From Deltaproteobacteria bacterium (GTDB lineage Bacteria; Desulfobacterota; Anaeroferrophillalia; Anaeroferrophillales; Tharpellaceae), in NCBI GenBank assembly GCA_013153415.1, contig JAADEO010000040.1, positions 1 through 13,014 on the forward strand: a stretch of DNA of 13,014 nucleotides. Direction: 5' to 3'. The notes beneath the pieces were generated by a model. That model was given only the letters and a program-made list of their open reading frames with translations, did no database searches and was not told where the DNA came from. Positions 1 to 6,528 of the stretch are shown one piece after another (the first letter of the stretch is position 1; every line of letters starts with the position of its first letter). Both the position numbers and the translations under genes were made by a program.

Positions 1-77
1 GCCCCGATCTCCCGGGCCCGTAGCGGGGCCTGGGCCACTCCGCCCGCGGCGCTGACATGGGCTCCGATATATTTCAT
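1..77 (-). CDS. nfo: Endonuclease IV (AP endonuclease), N-terminal fragment
   Basis: Only the first 25 codons lie in the window; the gene continues past the left edge. The translation begins MKYIGAHVSAAGG and continues through QAPLRAREIG. This is the characteristic start of the Nfo family, and the AHVSAAGG segment forms the first strand of the TIM barrel. Family knowledge: Nfo is a zinc-dependent apurinic/apyrimidinic endonuclease that cuts the DNA backbone 5' of abasic sites during base excision repair. The ATG at 77-75 is preceded by an AAGGAGAG-like ribosome-binding site at about 89-96, slightly far from the start. The gene has the same orientation as rtcB and lies 178 bases downstream of it, so it could be a distal operon member or have its own promoter. 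The metal-binding residues lie outside the window, so activity cannot be judged. Confidence 0.85.
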   Translation of the reverse strand, partial: MKYIGAHVSAAGGVAQAPLRAREIG

Positions 78-118
78 CTTCGGATCTTCTCTCCTTCAAA
101 GACAGATCATGTTCGCGC

Positions 119-139
119 AAAAGGCGTCCAGAAGACGCT
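119..139 (-). terminator. Weak terminator-like hairpin between rtcB and nfo
   Basis: On the minus strand a 5-bp GC-rich stem (GCGTC paired with GACGC, positions 124-128 and 134-138) with a 5-base loop is followed by a short CTTTTG run. The stem and U-run are short, so termination would be partial at best. The rest of the 178-base gap between the two genes (78-255) holds nothing else I can support. Confidence 0.25.
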
Positions 140-255
140 AATGCGGGGGATCCTCTCCCGCAACCCAAACAGGTCTTTCCGATCTGCGAACAAGTCTTTT
201 ATCAGAATCTTTTCCGGTTTTTCAACCGCGAAACAACTTGCAAAAAACTGGATAA

Positions 256-1431
256 TCAACCCTTGATCACAGCCAGAGGCTTGAGTTCGGTCACGACCTC
301 GACCAGGTCCTGCTGATTCTCCATGACCCGTCCGATATCCTTGTAAGCCCCGGCCGCTTCATCGAGATCTTTGGGCTTGTAAAGCGAATGGAGGATGCCC
401 TCCTTCTCAAGCCGACGACGCTCGCAGGCGAGATCGAGCTGGCGCCGGGCCTGCTTACGACCCAGGCGCCGGCCGGCACCGTGGGCGCAGGAGAGAAAGC
501 TCTCCGGGTTGCCCTTGCCCCGCACGATATAGCTGGGCGCCCCCTGCGAGCCGGGGACAATCCCCAGTTCGCCGGTCCGGGCCCGGGTGGCACCCTTGCG
601 ATGGATGATCACCTCGCGGCCGAAGTGAGTCTCCCGGGCGGCATAGTTGTGGGCGATATCGAGCGGTTCGGCGAAAGTCACCCCGGGAAGCACCCGCTCC
701 AGGGCCTCTTTCAGACGGGCCATCATCAGGAGACGGTTGGCGGCGGCAAAGCGCACGCAGAAAGTCATCGCCGCCAGATAACGGCGACCGAGATCGCTAT
801 CCAGGTCGAGAAAAGCCAGTTCCCGGGCCGCGGCCGGCAGCTCACCCCGCTTGCGGTTGAGTTCCCGGGCCCGGCGGTTATAATAATCGGCGACCTTGAA
901 ACCCAGGTTGCGGCTGCCGGAATGGAGCATCAGCCAGATATAGCCGTCACTGCCCTTCTGGATCTCGATAAAATGGTTGCCGCCACCAAGGGTCCCAAGC
1001 TGGGTCAGGGCATTGTTGTATTCACGGTTGATGACCGGCAGATCCTTCTTGCTGAAGCCCTCCGGAAACGGCGGCATCAGACTTTTGTCCTGGCGGCATT
1101 GATGGTGACGGAAACCGACCGGAACCAGTTTTCTGATCTCAGTCACCGTTTCCTGCAACTCAAGCGTCGAGATACGGCGCAGCCCGGTCCGGACGGCGCA
1201 CATGCCACAGCCGATATCGACCCCGACCGCGTTGGGAATGATCACCCCAGCGGTGGCTATCACCCCGCCGATCGGCATACCGTAACCGAGATGGGCATCG
1301 GGCATGACCGCGACATGCGAGACCAGAAACGGCAGATTGGCCAGGTTGCGGGCCTGTTCCAAAGCACCGGCTTCGATGTCATCGAGCCAGAGCTTGATCG
1401 GTTTACGTTCGCTGTTGATTATCTTCGGCAT
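256..1431 (-). CDS. rtcB: RtcB-type RNA-splicing ligase
   Basis: The 391-residue protein is a full-length RtcB. Family knowledge: RtcB joins RNA ends bearing 3'-phosphate or 2',3'-cyclic phosphate to 5'-OH ends, using GTP and Mn2+ through a guanylated-histidine intermediate; bacterial members are linked to RNA repair. Visible motifs in order: MPDAHLGYGMPIGGV (43-57), VGVDIGCGM with metal ligands D72 and C75, GGGNHF with H153, LHSGSRN with H170, DIAHNYA with H261, and SCAHGAGR with H317, the expected guanylated histidine. All key positions are present, so the protein should be active. The ATG lies 29 bases inside the 3' end of the upstream radical SAM gene and has no clear Shine-Dalgarno sequence, so translation is probably coupled to that gene. 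No archease, rtcA or rtcR gene is adjacent, unlike in several known rtcB loci. Confidence 0.95.
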   Translation of the reverse strand: MPKIINSERKPIKLWLDDIEAGALEQARNLANLPFLVSHVAVMPDAHLGYGMPIGGVIATAGVIIPNAVGVDIGCGMCAVRTGLRRISTLELQETVTEIRKLVPVGFRHHQCRQDKSLMPPFPEGFSKKDLPVINREYNNALTQLGTLGGGNHFIEIQKGSDGYIWLMLHSGSRNLGFKVADYYNRRARELNRKRGELPAAARELAFLDLDSDLGRRYLAAMTFCVRFAAANRLLMMARLKEALERVLPGVTFAEPLDIAHNYAARETHFGREVIIHRKGATRARTGELGIVPGSQGAPSYIVRGKGNPESFLSCAHGAGRRLGRKQARRQLDLACERRRLEKEGILHSLYKPKDLDEAAGAYKDIGRVMENQQDLVEVVTELKPLAVIKG

Positions 1432-2743
1432 GCAGGTAGCGGTTGAAATAACCGATATGCAGGTCCGGAAAACTCCGGCGCAGTTTTTCGATCAGCTTCG
1501 CAATCCCCATGGGGCGGTCGAAACCGTGTCCGTACAACCCCAGGTACTGTCTGGGATCGATACAGAGATTGCGCATCTGGACCTGGTCGACCCGGTAGCG
1601 GTCGATCAGCTCGAACAAGGCCTCGACCTCGGCTTCGGCATCGGTCACCCCCGGCAGCACCAGCAGGTTGAGCGCCAGGTGCATTCCGCCGGATTTGGCC
1701 AGTTTCAGAGAATCCAGGACATCCGGGAACGCGTATCCCCGGGGCCGGTAATAGGGCAGATAGGTCTCCTTGCGGGCGGAATTGAGACTGACCCGGATAC
1801 TGTCCATCCCGGCCTCGGCCAACAATGCCACTTTTGCCGGCAGACTGGCGTTGGTATTGATATTGAGGGTCCCACCCGGGGTCACCTGCCGCACCCGGCG
1901 GGCGAATTCGCCAATCCGGTCGGCCTGGAGGATGGGATCTCCTTCACAGCCCTGGCCGAAACTCAAAACCGGATTTTCCGCTTTTTCGATATGCGGCAGA
2001 GCGACCTCGAGCAACTCATCGACGGTCGGCACGAAATCAATGCGGTCGTGCGAAGCCGGACAACTCTCCCCCTTCGCGACCGCGGCTTCATCCTGAAAGG
2101 AGAGACACCCGATGCAGTTAGCGTTACAGACGGGCGAGCTCGGCAGCGGACACTCCCAGCGTTCGAGAAAATAGTTTTTGGCTGCAAAGCAGTGATAATC
2201 GACAGCGCAACGGCTGAGATGGGCGACCAAACGGTTATCGGGATAGAGAGACCTTTTTTTCTCGACCCCGGCCACCACTTCGCGATCGTCGAAGAAATCC
2301 GGCTCCCACTGCCGGTTTTCATCGATGCGGCAGGCGCAGGTGACGTAACCGACATCATCCGACCAGCCCACCGCGGTATAGGCCCAGAGGGGCAGAACAT
2401 ATTCGGTATCGCGCCAGGCCACCGCCGGGAGCAGGAAACGGCTGTAGGCCGGCGGCAGAAAAGCAGCCACCCCCTGCAACCGCTCACCTCCGTCGATCCC
2501 GGGAATACGGTCGATCGGACGAGCCCGGGCGGTTTCCGGGTCCCAACCCAGCGAGGGGCACTGGGGCAGAAAAAAAAGCCGGCTCCCCTCAGGCAGGGGG
2601 ATCAGCTCTTCCGCCTGCGGCCGCCGGTTCTGCAAGCCCGAAGCGCCGAGCATCAACCATTCGGGATGATCGATGATCTCTCCGCATTGATTGGCGGCCA
2701 GGGCGTAGACAGACCCCGGGTCGATCGGTTTAGACATTGACAT
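1403..2743 (-). CDS. Radical SAM protein of unknown function
   Basis: The protein has 446 residues from the ATG at 2743. It has the radical SAM cluster motif CNANCIGC, with cysteines 206, 210 and 213 expected to bind the SAM-coordinating [4Fe-4S] cluster. Downstream are LSFGQGCEGDP, which fits the glycine-rich SAM-contacting strand, and NINTNAS followed by IRVSLNSA, typical strands of the radical SAM barrel. About 200 residues precede the cluster; that region has further cysteines (136, 138, 179, 185), but I do not recognise it as a named domain. A TTG start at 2776 is open but has no ribosome-binding site. The ATG at 2743 has AGAAAG about 7 bases upstream, and the ATG at 2737 is also possible. 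The 3' end overlaps rtcB by 29 bases, which implies co-expression. Substrate and reaction cannot be read from the sequence. Similar uncharacterised proteins occur in deltaproteobacteria (from memory, not a search). Confidence 0.85.
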   Translation of the reverse strand: MSMSKPIDPGSVYALAANQCGEIIDHPEWLMLGASGLQNRRPQAEELIPLPEGSRLFFLPQCPSLGWDPETARARPIDRIPGIDGGERLQGVAAFLPPAYSRFLLPAVAWRDTEYVLPLWAYTAVGWSDDVGYVTCACRIDENRQWEPDFFDDREVVAGVEKKRSLYPDNRLVAHLSRCAVDYHCFAAKNYFLERWECPLPSSPVCNANCIGCLSFQDEAAVAKGESCPASHDRIDFVPTVDELLEVALPHIEKAENPVLSFGQGCEGDPILQADRIGEFARRVRQVTPGGTLNINTNASLPAKVALLAEAGMDSIRVSLNSARKETYLPYYRPRGYAFPDVLDSLKLAKSGGMHLALNLLVLPGVTDAEAEVEALFELIDRYRVDQVQMRNLCIDPRQYLGLYGHGFDRPMGIAKLIEKLRRSFPDLHIGYFNRYLHAEDNQQRT

Positions 2744-2790
2744 AGAAAACTTTCTGTAATAATGAACGGGGCTCAAAATCAGGTTTTCCG

Positions 2791-2819
2791 AAATTAACCG
2801 AACCGGCTCATTTTTTCAA
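2791..2819 (-). promoter_or_regulatory. Candidate promoter for the radical SAM-rtcB operon
   Basis: On the minus strand TTGAAA (2819-2814) and TAATTT (2796-2791) are separated by exactly 17 bases. The -35 element is good and the -10 is weak. It sits in the 91-base divergent intergenic region and would give a leader of about 40 bases before the ATG at 2743. I found no equally good promoter for the rightward gene at 2835. Confidence 0.4.
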
Positions 2820-2834
2820 GGAATATCCCCACTG

Positions 2835-4358
2835 ATGTTTTTCGCTTCCGGAAAAAGCCCTGCTTTACAGGGCTGTTTTATTTTTCTGCTCCTCAGTCTG
2901 GCCGCCACCTTGCTGATCTCATGCTCTTCCCATGAAATCATCGCCCAGAGCCCGGGCTCGCTTTTCGCCAAGGCCGAGAAGGCCTACCAGGACGGCAGTC
3001 TGTCCAAAGCCAACGAGCTCTTCCAGGCGGTTCAGAACGAGTTTCCCGATTCCGAATACGCCAAGCTGGCCCTGCTGCGCACCGCCGACATCTCCTACCG
3101 CAAGATCGAGCTCAAAGAAGCGGCCCGGACCTATAATGACTTCATCAATTTCAACGAAAACCACCCCAAGGCCCCATACGCCTATTACCAGTCGGGGATG
3201 TGCCACTTCAAGGAGTTCAAAACCATCGACCGGGATCTGATCCCGCTGAAGCAGGCCCTGGAAATCTTTCAGGAAGCGCTTGCGCGCTATCCCGACTCAC
3301 CGCCTTACACGGACAAGATCATCCAGCGCATCAACGACTGCAAACGCCTGCTCGCCAAGCATGAATTCTATATCGGTTTTTTCTATTTCAAACAGGAGAA
3401 ATTCAACGCCGCGATCAAGCGTTTCGAATACCTGCTGCAGACCTACCCCGGCTTCATCGATGACAAGGTCCTCTACTACCTCGGAGTCGCCTATCTCAAT
3501 TACGATGAGCCCGACAAAGGGCACCGGGCCCTCCTGACCCTGACCAAGGGCTTCCCCAAAAGTCCTTATACCCCCCAGGCCCTGCCCTTGCTGGAGAAAG
3601 ACGAAGGCCCCGGGGTACCGCTGCTTTTCATGGTCAGAGACTACTTTCTGCTCCATGAGGAGGATATCAACGACCGCTATGTGACCACGCCCATCGCCTC
3701 AGAAGACCACTCACCGCGTTTTTTCAACATGTTCGGCAACACCGGCAAACGCGACCGGACGGCCGAAGAGGTAACCTTCGCCTCCCTCTACCGACCCACA
3801 ACGCCGCCGGCAGCGAAGAAAAAAGGCGACCAGGAACCCCGGATACCCCCGGCACCGGAAACTCCCGGAGCACCGCCGATAAAAGGCGGGGCCGGTTCCC
3901 CGTCGACCGCGGCCACAGCGGCGAAAACCAGCGGCGTCCGCCAGCAGGCCCGCATCGGGCGCCGGGATGAACCTTTGGAGATCATCTCCGACTGGACCGA
4001 AGCCGATCGCCAGAAAGGCACCATCTCCTTCGGCGGCAAGGTCATCGCCAAGCAGAAAGACATGGTTCTCTACGCCGACAAGGTCGTCAACTATTTCGAC
4101 ATGCAGAATCGGAAACTGATCAGGGCGGTGGCCGTCGGCAACGTCAAACTGAATCAGGCCGACAAATTCGTCACCTGCGAGAAGGCCGAGCTCATCCAGG
4201 CCGAAAGGAAGGTCATCCTGACCGGCAACCCGGTCATGTGGCAGGGTGAAAACCGGGTTACCGGGGACAAGATCGTCATCTACCTGAACGACAACCAGGC
4301 CGAGGTCTACGGCAGCAAGCAGCACAAGGCCAAGGTCAGGATCACGCCGAACAAGTAG
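2835..4358 (+). CDS. bamD: BamD outer-membrane lipoprotein fused to an LptA/OstA domain
   Basis: One uninterrupted frame of 507 residues holds two envelope-biogenesis modules. Residues 1-30 are a lipoprotein signal with a hydrophobic core and the lipobox LISC; Cys30 would be lipidated, and Ser at +2 favours the outer membrane. Residues about 40-255 form a TPR array with strong BamD character (AKAEKAYQDGSLSKA, DRDLIPLKQALEIFQ, LAKHEFYIGFFYFKQ, AAIKRFEYLLQTYP). Residues about 256-375 are a low-complexity linker rich in Pro, Ala and Lys. Residues about 378-507 are an LptA-type beta-jellyroll domain (EPLEIISDWTEAD, KGTISFGGKVIAKQKDM, LYADKVV, ILTGNPVMWQGENRVTGD). Family knowledge: BamD is an essential part of the BAM complex that inserts outer-membrane proteins, including LptD; LptA forms the periplasmic LPS bridge. 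BamD is usually about 240-250 residues and LptA is usually a separate protein. An AAGGAA lies 11 bases before the ATG, a long spacing. The 3' end lies 9 bases from convergent mtnA. Confidence 0.9.
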   Translation: MFFASGKSPALQGCFIFLLLSLAATLLISCSSHEIIAQSPGSLFAKAEKAYQDGSLSKANELFQAVQNEFPDSEYAKLALLRTADISYRKIELKEAARTYNDFINFNENHPKAPYAYYQSGMCHFKEFKTIDRDLIPLKQALEIFQEALARYPDSPPYTDKIIQRINDCKRLLAKHEFYIGFFYFKQEKFNAAIKRFEYLLQTYPGFIDDKVLYYLGVAYLNYDEPDKGHRALLTLTKGFPKSPYTPQALPLLEKDEGPGVPLLFMVRDYFLLHEEDINDRYVTTPIASEDHSPRFFNMFGNTGKRDRTAEEVTFASLYRPTTPPAAKKKGDQEPRIPPAPETPGAPPIKGGAGSPSTAATAAKTSGVRQQARIGRRDEPLEIISDWTEADRQKGTISFGGKVIAKQKDMVLYADKVVNYFDMQNRKLIRAVAVGNVKLNQADKFVTCEKAELIQAERKVILTGNPVMWQGENRVTGDKIVIYLNDNQAEVYGSKQHKAKVRITPNK

Positions 4359-4367
4359 TCAGCCGGT

Positions 4368-5414
4368 TCAGGCGGATCCGCGGCCGGGAAGCCGGTCGGG
4401 AGGAAAAACCCCGGTTTCCGTGATGATCGCGGTAATCAGGCGGGCCGGGGTGACATCGAAAGCGGGATTGTAGACCGGCACCGCGGCCGGAGCGGTCAAC
4501 TGCCCGAAACCACGCCGGACCTCGTCGGGATCACGCTCCTCGATCGGGATAGCGGCACCGTCAGACAGCGAATAATCAATGGTCGAGGTCGGAGCGGCGA
4601 TGTAAAAAGGCAGGTTATGGGCAGCAGCCGCCAGGGCGACACCGTAAGTACCGATCTTGTTGGCGGTATCGCCGTTGGCGGCAATCCGGTCGGCCCCGAC
4701 GATCACCAGGTCGACCATCCCCCCGGCCATACAGTGGGCCGCCATATTATCGCAGATCAGGGTTACCGGAATCTCCTCTCTGAGCAACTCCCAGCAGGTT
4801 AATCGGGATCCCTGCAGCAAAGGCCGGGTTTCATCGGCCAGCACAGAGATCTTTTTCCCGGCCTCCCAAGCCGCCCGGATCACTCCGAGCGCGGTACCAT
4901 AAGCGGCGCAGGCCAGGGCACCGGCGTTGCAATGGGTCAAAATCCGGGCCCCGTCGGGCACCAGTTCGGCCCCGTTGATCCCCAAGCGACGGTGGGCGGC
5001 TTCATCCTCAGCCTCGATCCGCCGGGCTTCGGCCAGCAATTCCCGGATCAACGCCTCCCCCCGGCTCCCCCGATCCAGGCATCCCTTCCCGACTATAAAC
5101 ATCCTTTCCAGAGCCCAGAAAAGATTTACCGCGGTCGGCCGGGTCGCCGCCAGGGTGTCCCTGATTCCTGCGAGCGTGGAAAGATCGGGTTCCATTCCCA
5201 GGTCCACTCTTTCCCGGACTCCGACAACCATCCCATAGGCGGCCGCCACTCCGATCGCGGGCGCGCCACGCACCGCAAGCGTGCGGATAGCATCGGCGAC
5301 CTCGGCCAGCCGGCCGCACTCCAGGTAACTCTCTCGTTGCGGCAAGCGGCGCTGGTCGAGCAGCCGCAGGACGTTTTCACTCTCCATCCATTGCAAGGTT
5401 TTGAATTCCGCCAT
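4368..5414 (-). CDS. mtnA: S-methyl-5-thioribose-1-phosphate isomerase
   Basis: This 348-residue MtnA converts 5-methylthioribose-1-phosphate to 5-methylthioribulose-1-phosphate in the methionine salvage pathway, in the cytosol. It belongs to the family that includes eIF2B-alpha. Visible signatures: AVRGAPAIGVAAAYG (47-61), ILTHCNAGALA with catalytic Cys162, DETRPLLQGSRLTCWEL (194-210), and VIVGADRIAANGDTANKIGTYG with catalytic Asp242. These match the Cys/Asp pair of the Bacillus enzyme. Of three in-frame ATGs (5435, 5420, 5414) I chose 5414: GGAGGA at 5426-5421 lies 6-7 bases upstream of it but directly abuts the 5420 ATG. No other methionine-salvage gene (mtnP, mtnK, mtnB) is in the window. 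The upstream neighbour is gatC, separated by a terminator whose U-run nearly touches this ribosome-binding site. Confidence 0.95.
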   Translation of the reverse strand: MAEFKTLQWMESENVLRLLDQRRLPQRESYLECGRLAEVADAIRTLAVRGAPAIGVAAAYGMVVGVRERVDLGMEPDLSTLAGIRDTLAATRPTAVNLFWALERMFIVGKGCLDRGSRGEALIRELLAEARRIEAEDEAAHRRLGINGAELVPDGARILTHCNAGALACAAYGTALGVIRAAWEAGKKISVLADETRPLLQGSRLTCWELLREEIPVTLICDNMAAHCMAGGMVDLVIVGADRIAANGDTANKIGTYGVALAAAAHNLPFYIAAPTSTIDYSLSDGAAIPIEERDPDEVRRGFGQLTAPAAVPVYNPAFDVTPARLITAIITETGVFPPDRLPGRGSA

Positions 5415-5428
5415 CCTCATTCCTCCGG

Positions 5429-5484
5429 AAAACAAACAAAAACCGGCCGCGCGGAGCCCGTTTAAAGGTTTCCGTCACGGCCGG
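5429..5484 (-). terminator. Intrinsic terminator after gatC, abutting the mtnA ribosome-binding site
   Basis: On the minus strand CCGGCCG (5484-5478) pairs perfectly with CGGCCGG (5449-5443) across a 28-base loop that may fold further. It is followed by TTTTTGTTTGTTTT (5442-5429). The gatC stop codon is about 30 bases upstream, so this is a plausible gatC terminator. The U-run ends only 3 bases before the mtnA Shine-Dalgarno sequence, so it could also act as a control point for mtnA. Confidence 0.6.
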
Positions 5485-5512
5485 AAAAATTGTCTGGCAT
5501 CTTAATTAACTT

Positions 5513-5806
5513 CTATTCGATAACCTGGGGGACCTTGAAAAACCGCTCCTCCCGGTCCGGGGCGTTGGTCAGGCATTTCTCGCCCAGGCCCGCAGCCGGC
5601 ACATCTTCGCGCATCGGAGTCGCAGAAGCGGCGATATGCGCCAGAGGCTGGATGTCAGAGGTATCAAGCTCCTGGAGCTTCTCCACGTAACCGAGAATAG
5701 CATTGAGCTGCTCCTCGTAAAGGGCGGTCTCCTGATCACTCATCTCCAGTCGGGCCAGCGTCGCAACATGCCTGACGGTTCGGGTGTCGATCTTCTTTTC
5801 GCTCAT
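5513..5806 (-). CDS. gatC: Asp/Glu-tRNA amidotransferase subunit C
   Basis: This 97-residue protein has the GatC pattern throughout: an N-terminal helix with VRHVATLARLEMSDQE (12-27), a helix with LNAILGYVEKLQELDTSDIQP, and the C-terminal DREERFFKVPQVIE. Family knowledge: GatC is the small subunit that wraps around and stabilises GatA and GatB in the GatCAB complex, which converts misacylated Glu-tRNA(Gln) or Asp-tRNA(Asn) to the correct aminoacyl-tRNA. It has no active site of its own. The ATG has GGAG 7 bases upstream. gatA and gatB do not follow; the next gene is mtnA after a terminator, so the other subunits must be encoded elsewhere. A usp gene lies 68 bases upstream in the same orientation with no terminator seen between them, so the two may be co-transcribed. 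Confidence 0.95.
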   Translation of the reverse strand: MSEKKIDTRTVRHVATLARLEMSDQETALYEEQLNAILGYVEKLQELDTSDIQPLAHIAASATPMREDVPAAGLGEKCLTNAPDREERFFKVPQVIE

Positions 5807-5874
5807 GCTTCTTCTCCTGACATCCGGCCAGGAAGCCGTAACCGGTCGCCCCGGCCCGCTTCATCACCTAAAAA

Positions 5875-6333
5875 TCAGATATCCTCTTTAACCAGGAAGA
5901 TGGAACAGGGCAGTTCATGGATCAATTTGTCATAGTCGGGATCAAAAAGGGTTCTCTCGATACGCCCCTCGGGATGGGCCATCAGAATCAGCAGGTCGAT
6001 ATTCTCTTTTTCGACAAAGCCCATAATGCCGTCGAACAAGCGGTCGTTGATAAAATTTTCACTGACCCTGACCGGAGTCCCGGCCTCCTGCTCCGATGCG
6101 ATCAGGGCATCGAGCTCGCGCTTGATCTCCTGCTGCAACTCCCGGTTCTCCTCATCCAGCTCTTTCTTGGAAATCGCAAGATCGGCTCCGACATTGTTCA
6201 GGATGTCGTCATCGACATAGGCCAGAAGCATTTCCGCCCCCAGCGTTTTAGAAAGTCTCAACCCGTAATGAACGGCTTTGCGACAGTCGCTGGTCGACCG
6301 GCTCACCACCAGAATACGTTTAACATCTTCCAT
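5875..6333 (-). CDS. UspA-family universal stress protein
   Basis: This 152-residue, single-domain Usp protein opens with the typical first strand VKRILVVSRSTSD, then a helix KAVHYGLRLSKTLGAEMLLAYV. The last strands are NIDLLILMAHPEG and LPCSIFLVKED. The middle (about 55-80) is strongly charged and probably a helix or short coiled coil. The ATP-binding signature of many Usp proteins, G-x2-G-x9-G-(S/T) before the last strand, is absent: the segment after MAHPEG has none of the later glycines. It therefore resembles the non-ATP-binding UspA class. The exact role is unknown; family members are usually induced by stasis or stress. An ATG at 6360 is possible, but the ATG at 6333 has GAGG at the ideal distance and fits the usual N-terminus. 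It lies between the htpG terminator and gatC. Confidence 0.85.
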   Translation of the reverse strand: MEDVKRILVVSRSTSDCRKAVHYGLRLSKTLGAEMLLAYVDDDILNNVGADLAISKKELDEENRELQQEIKRELDALIASEQEAGTPVRVSENFINDRLFDGIMGFVEKENIDLLILMAHPEGRIERTLFDPDYDKLIHELPCSIFLVKEDI

Positions 6334-6397
6334 TGCATTCCCTCTTTCTGGATTTGACATTTTTCCCCGAAATCGAGTTGGCCGGACTAAATACTAG

Positions 6398-6403
6398 ATT
6401 ATA
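6398..6403 (-). promoter_or_regulatory. Candidate -10 element upstream of the usp gene
   Basis: A perfect TATAAT on the minus strand lies in the 112-base gap between the htpG terminator and the usp gene. I see no convincing -35 hexamer at 16-18 bases, so a promoter here would rely on an activator or on contacts near the -10. The predicted leader is about 55-60 bases. Confidence 0.4.
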
Positions 6404-6447
6404 GCCATTTCTGCAATAACATATTTCATCCCCGGCGGTGAAGGAAC

Positions 6448-6479
6448 AAAAAAAGGGAGCGGGCACACTGCCCGCTCCC
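6448..6479 (-). terminator. Strong intrinsic terminator of htpG
   Basis: A perfect 11-bp stem (6469-6479 with 6455-6465; GGGAGCGGGCA paired with TGCCCGCTCCC) with a 3-base loop is followed on the minus strand by seven T residues (6454-6448). It lies 49 bases after the htpG stop codon and separates htpG from the usp gene. Confidence 0.9.
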
Positions 6480-6528
6480 CCGCTTGCGTTCCAAGCCCCG
6501 GCAAGTCCGCAGGGCTTATTCCGACAAC

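Noticed and set aside
57..266. 69-codon plus-strand ORF in the rtcB-nfo gap
   Set aside because: It overlaps the start of nfo on the other strand, has no ribosome-binding site and shows no recognisable motif.
388..2740. Two long plus-strand frames (388-1446 and 1304-2740)
   Set aside because: They are opposite rtcB and the radical SAM gene, whose catalytic motifs are intact. The plus-strand translations are low-complexity and resemble no family.
5415..5512. SAM riboswitch upstream of mtnA
   Set aside because: Methionine-salvage genes can carry one, but only about 98 bases separate mtnA from gatC. They hold a simple hairpin and U-run with no S-box-like core.
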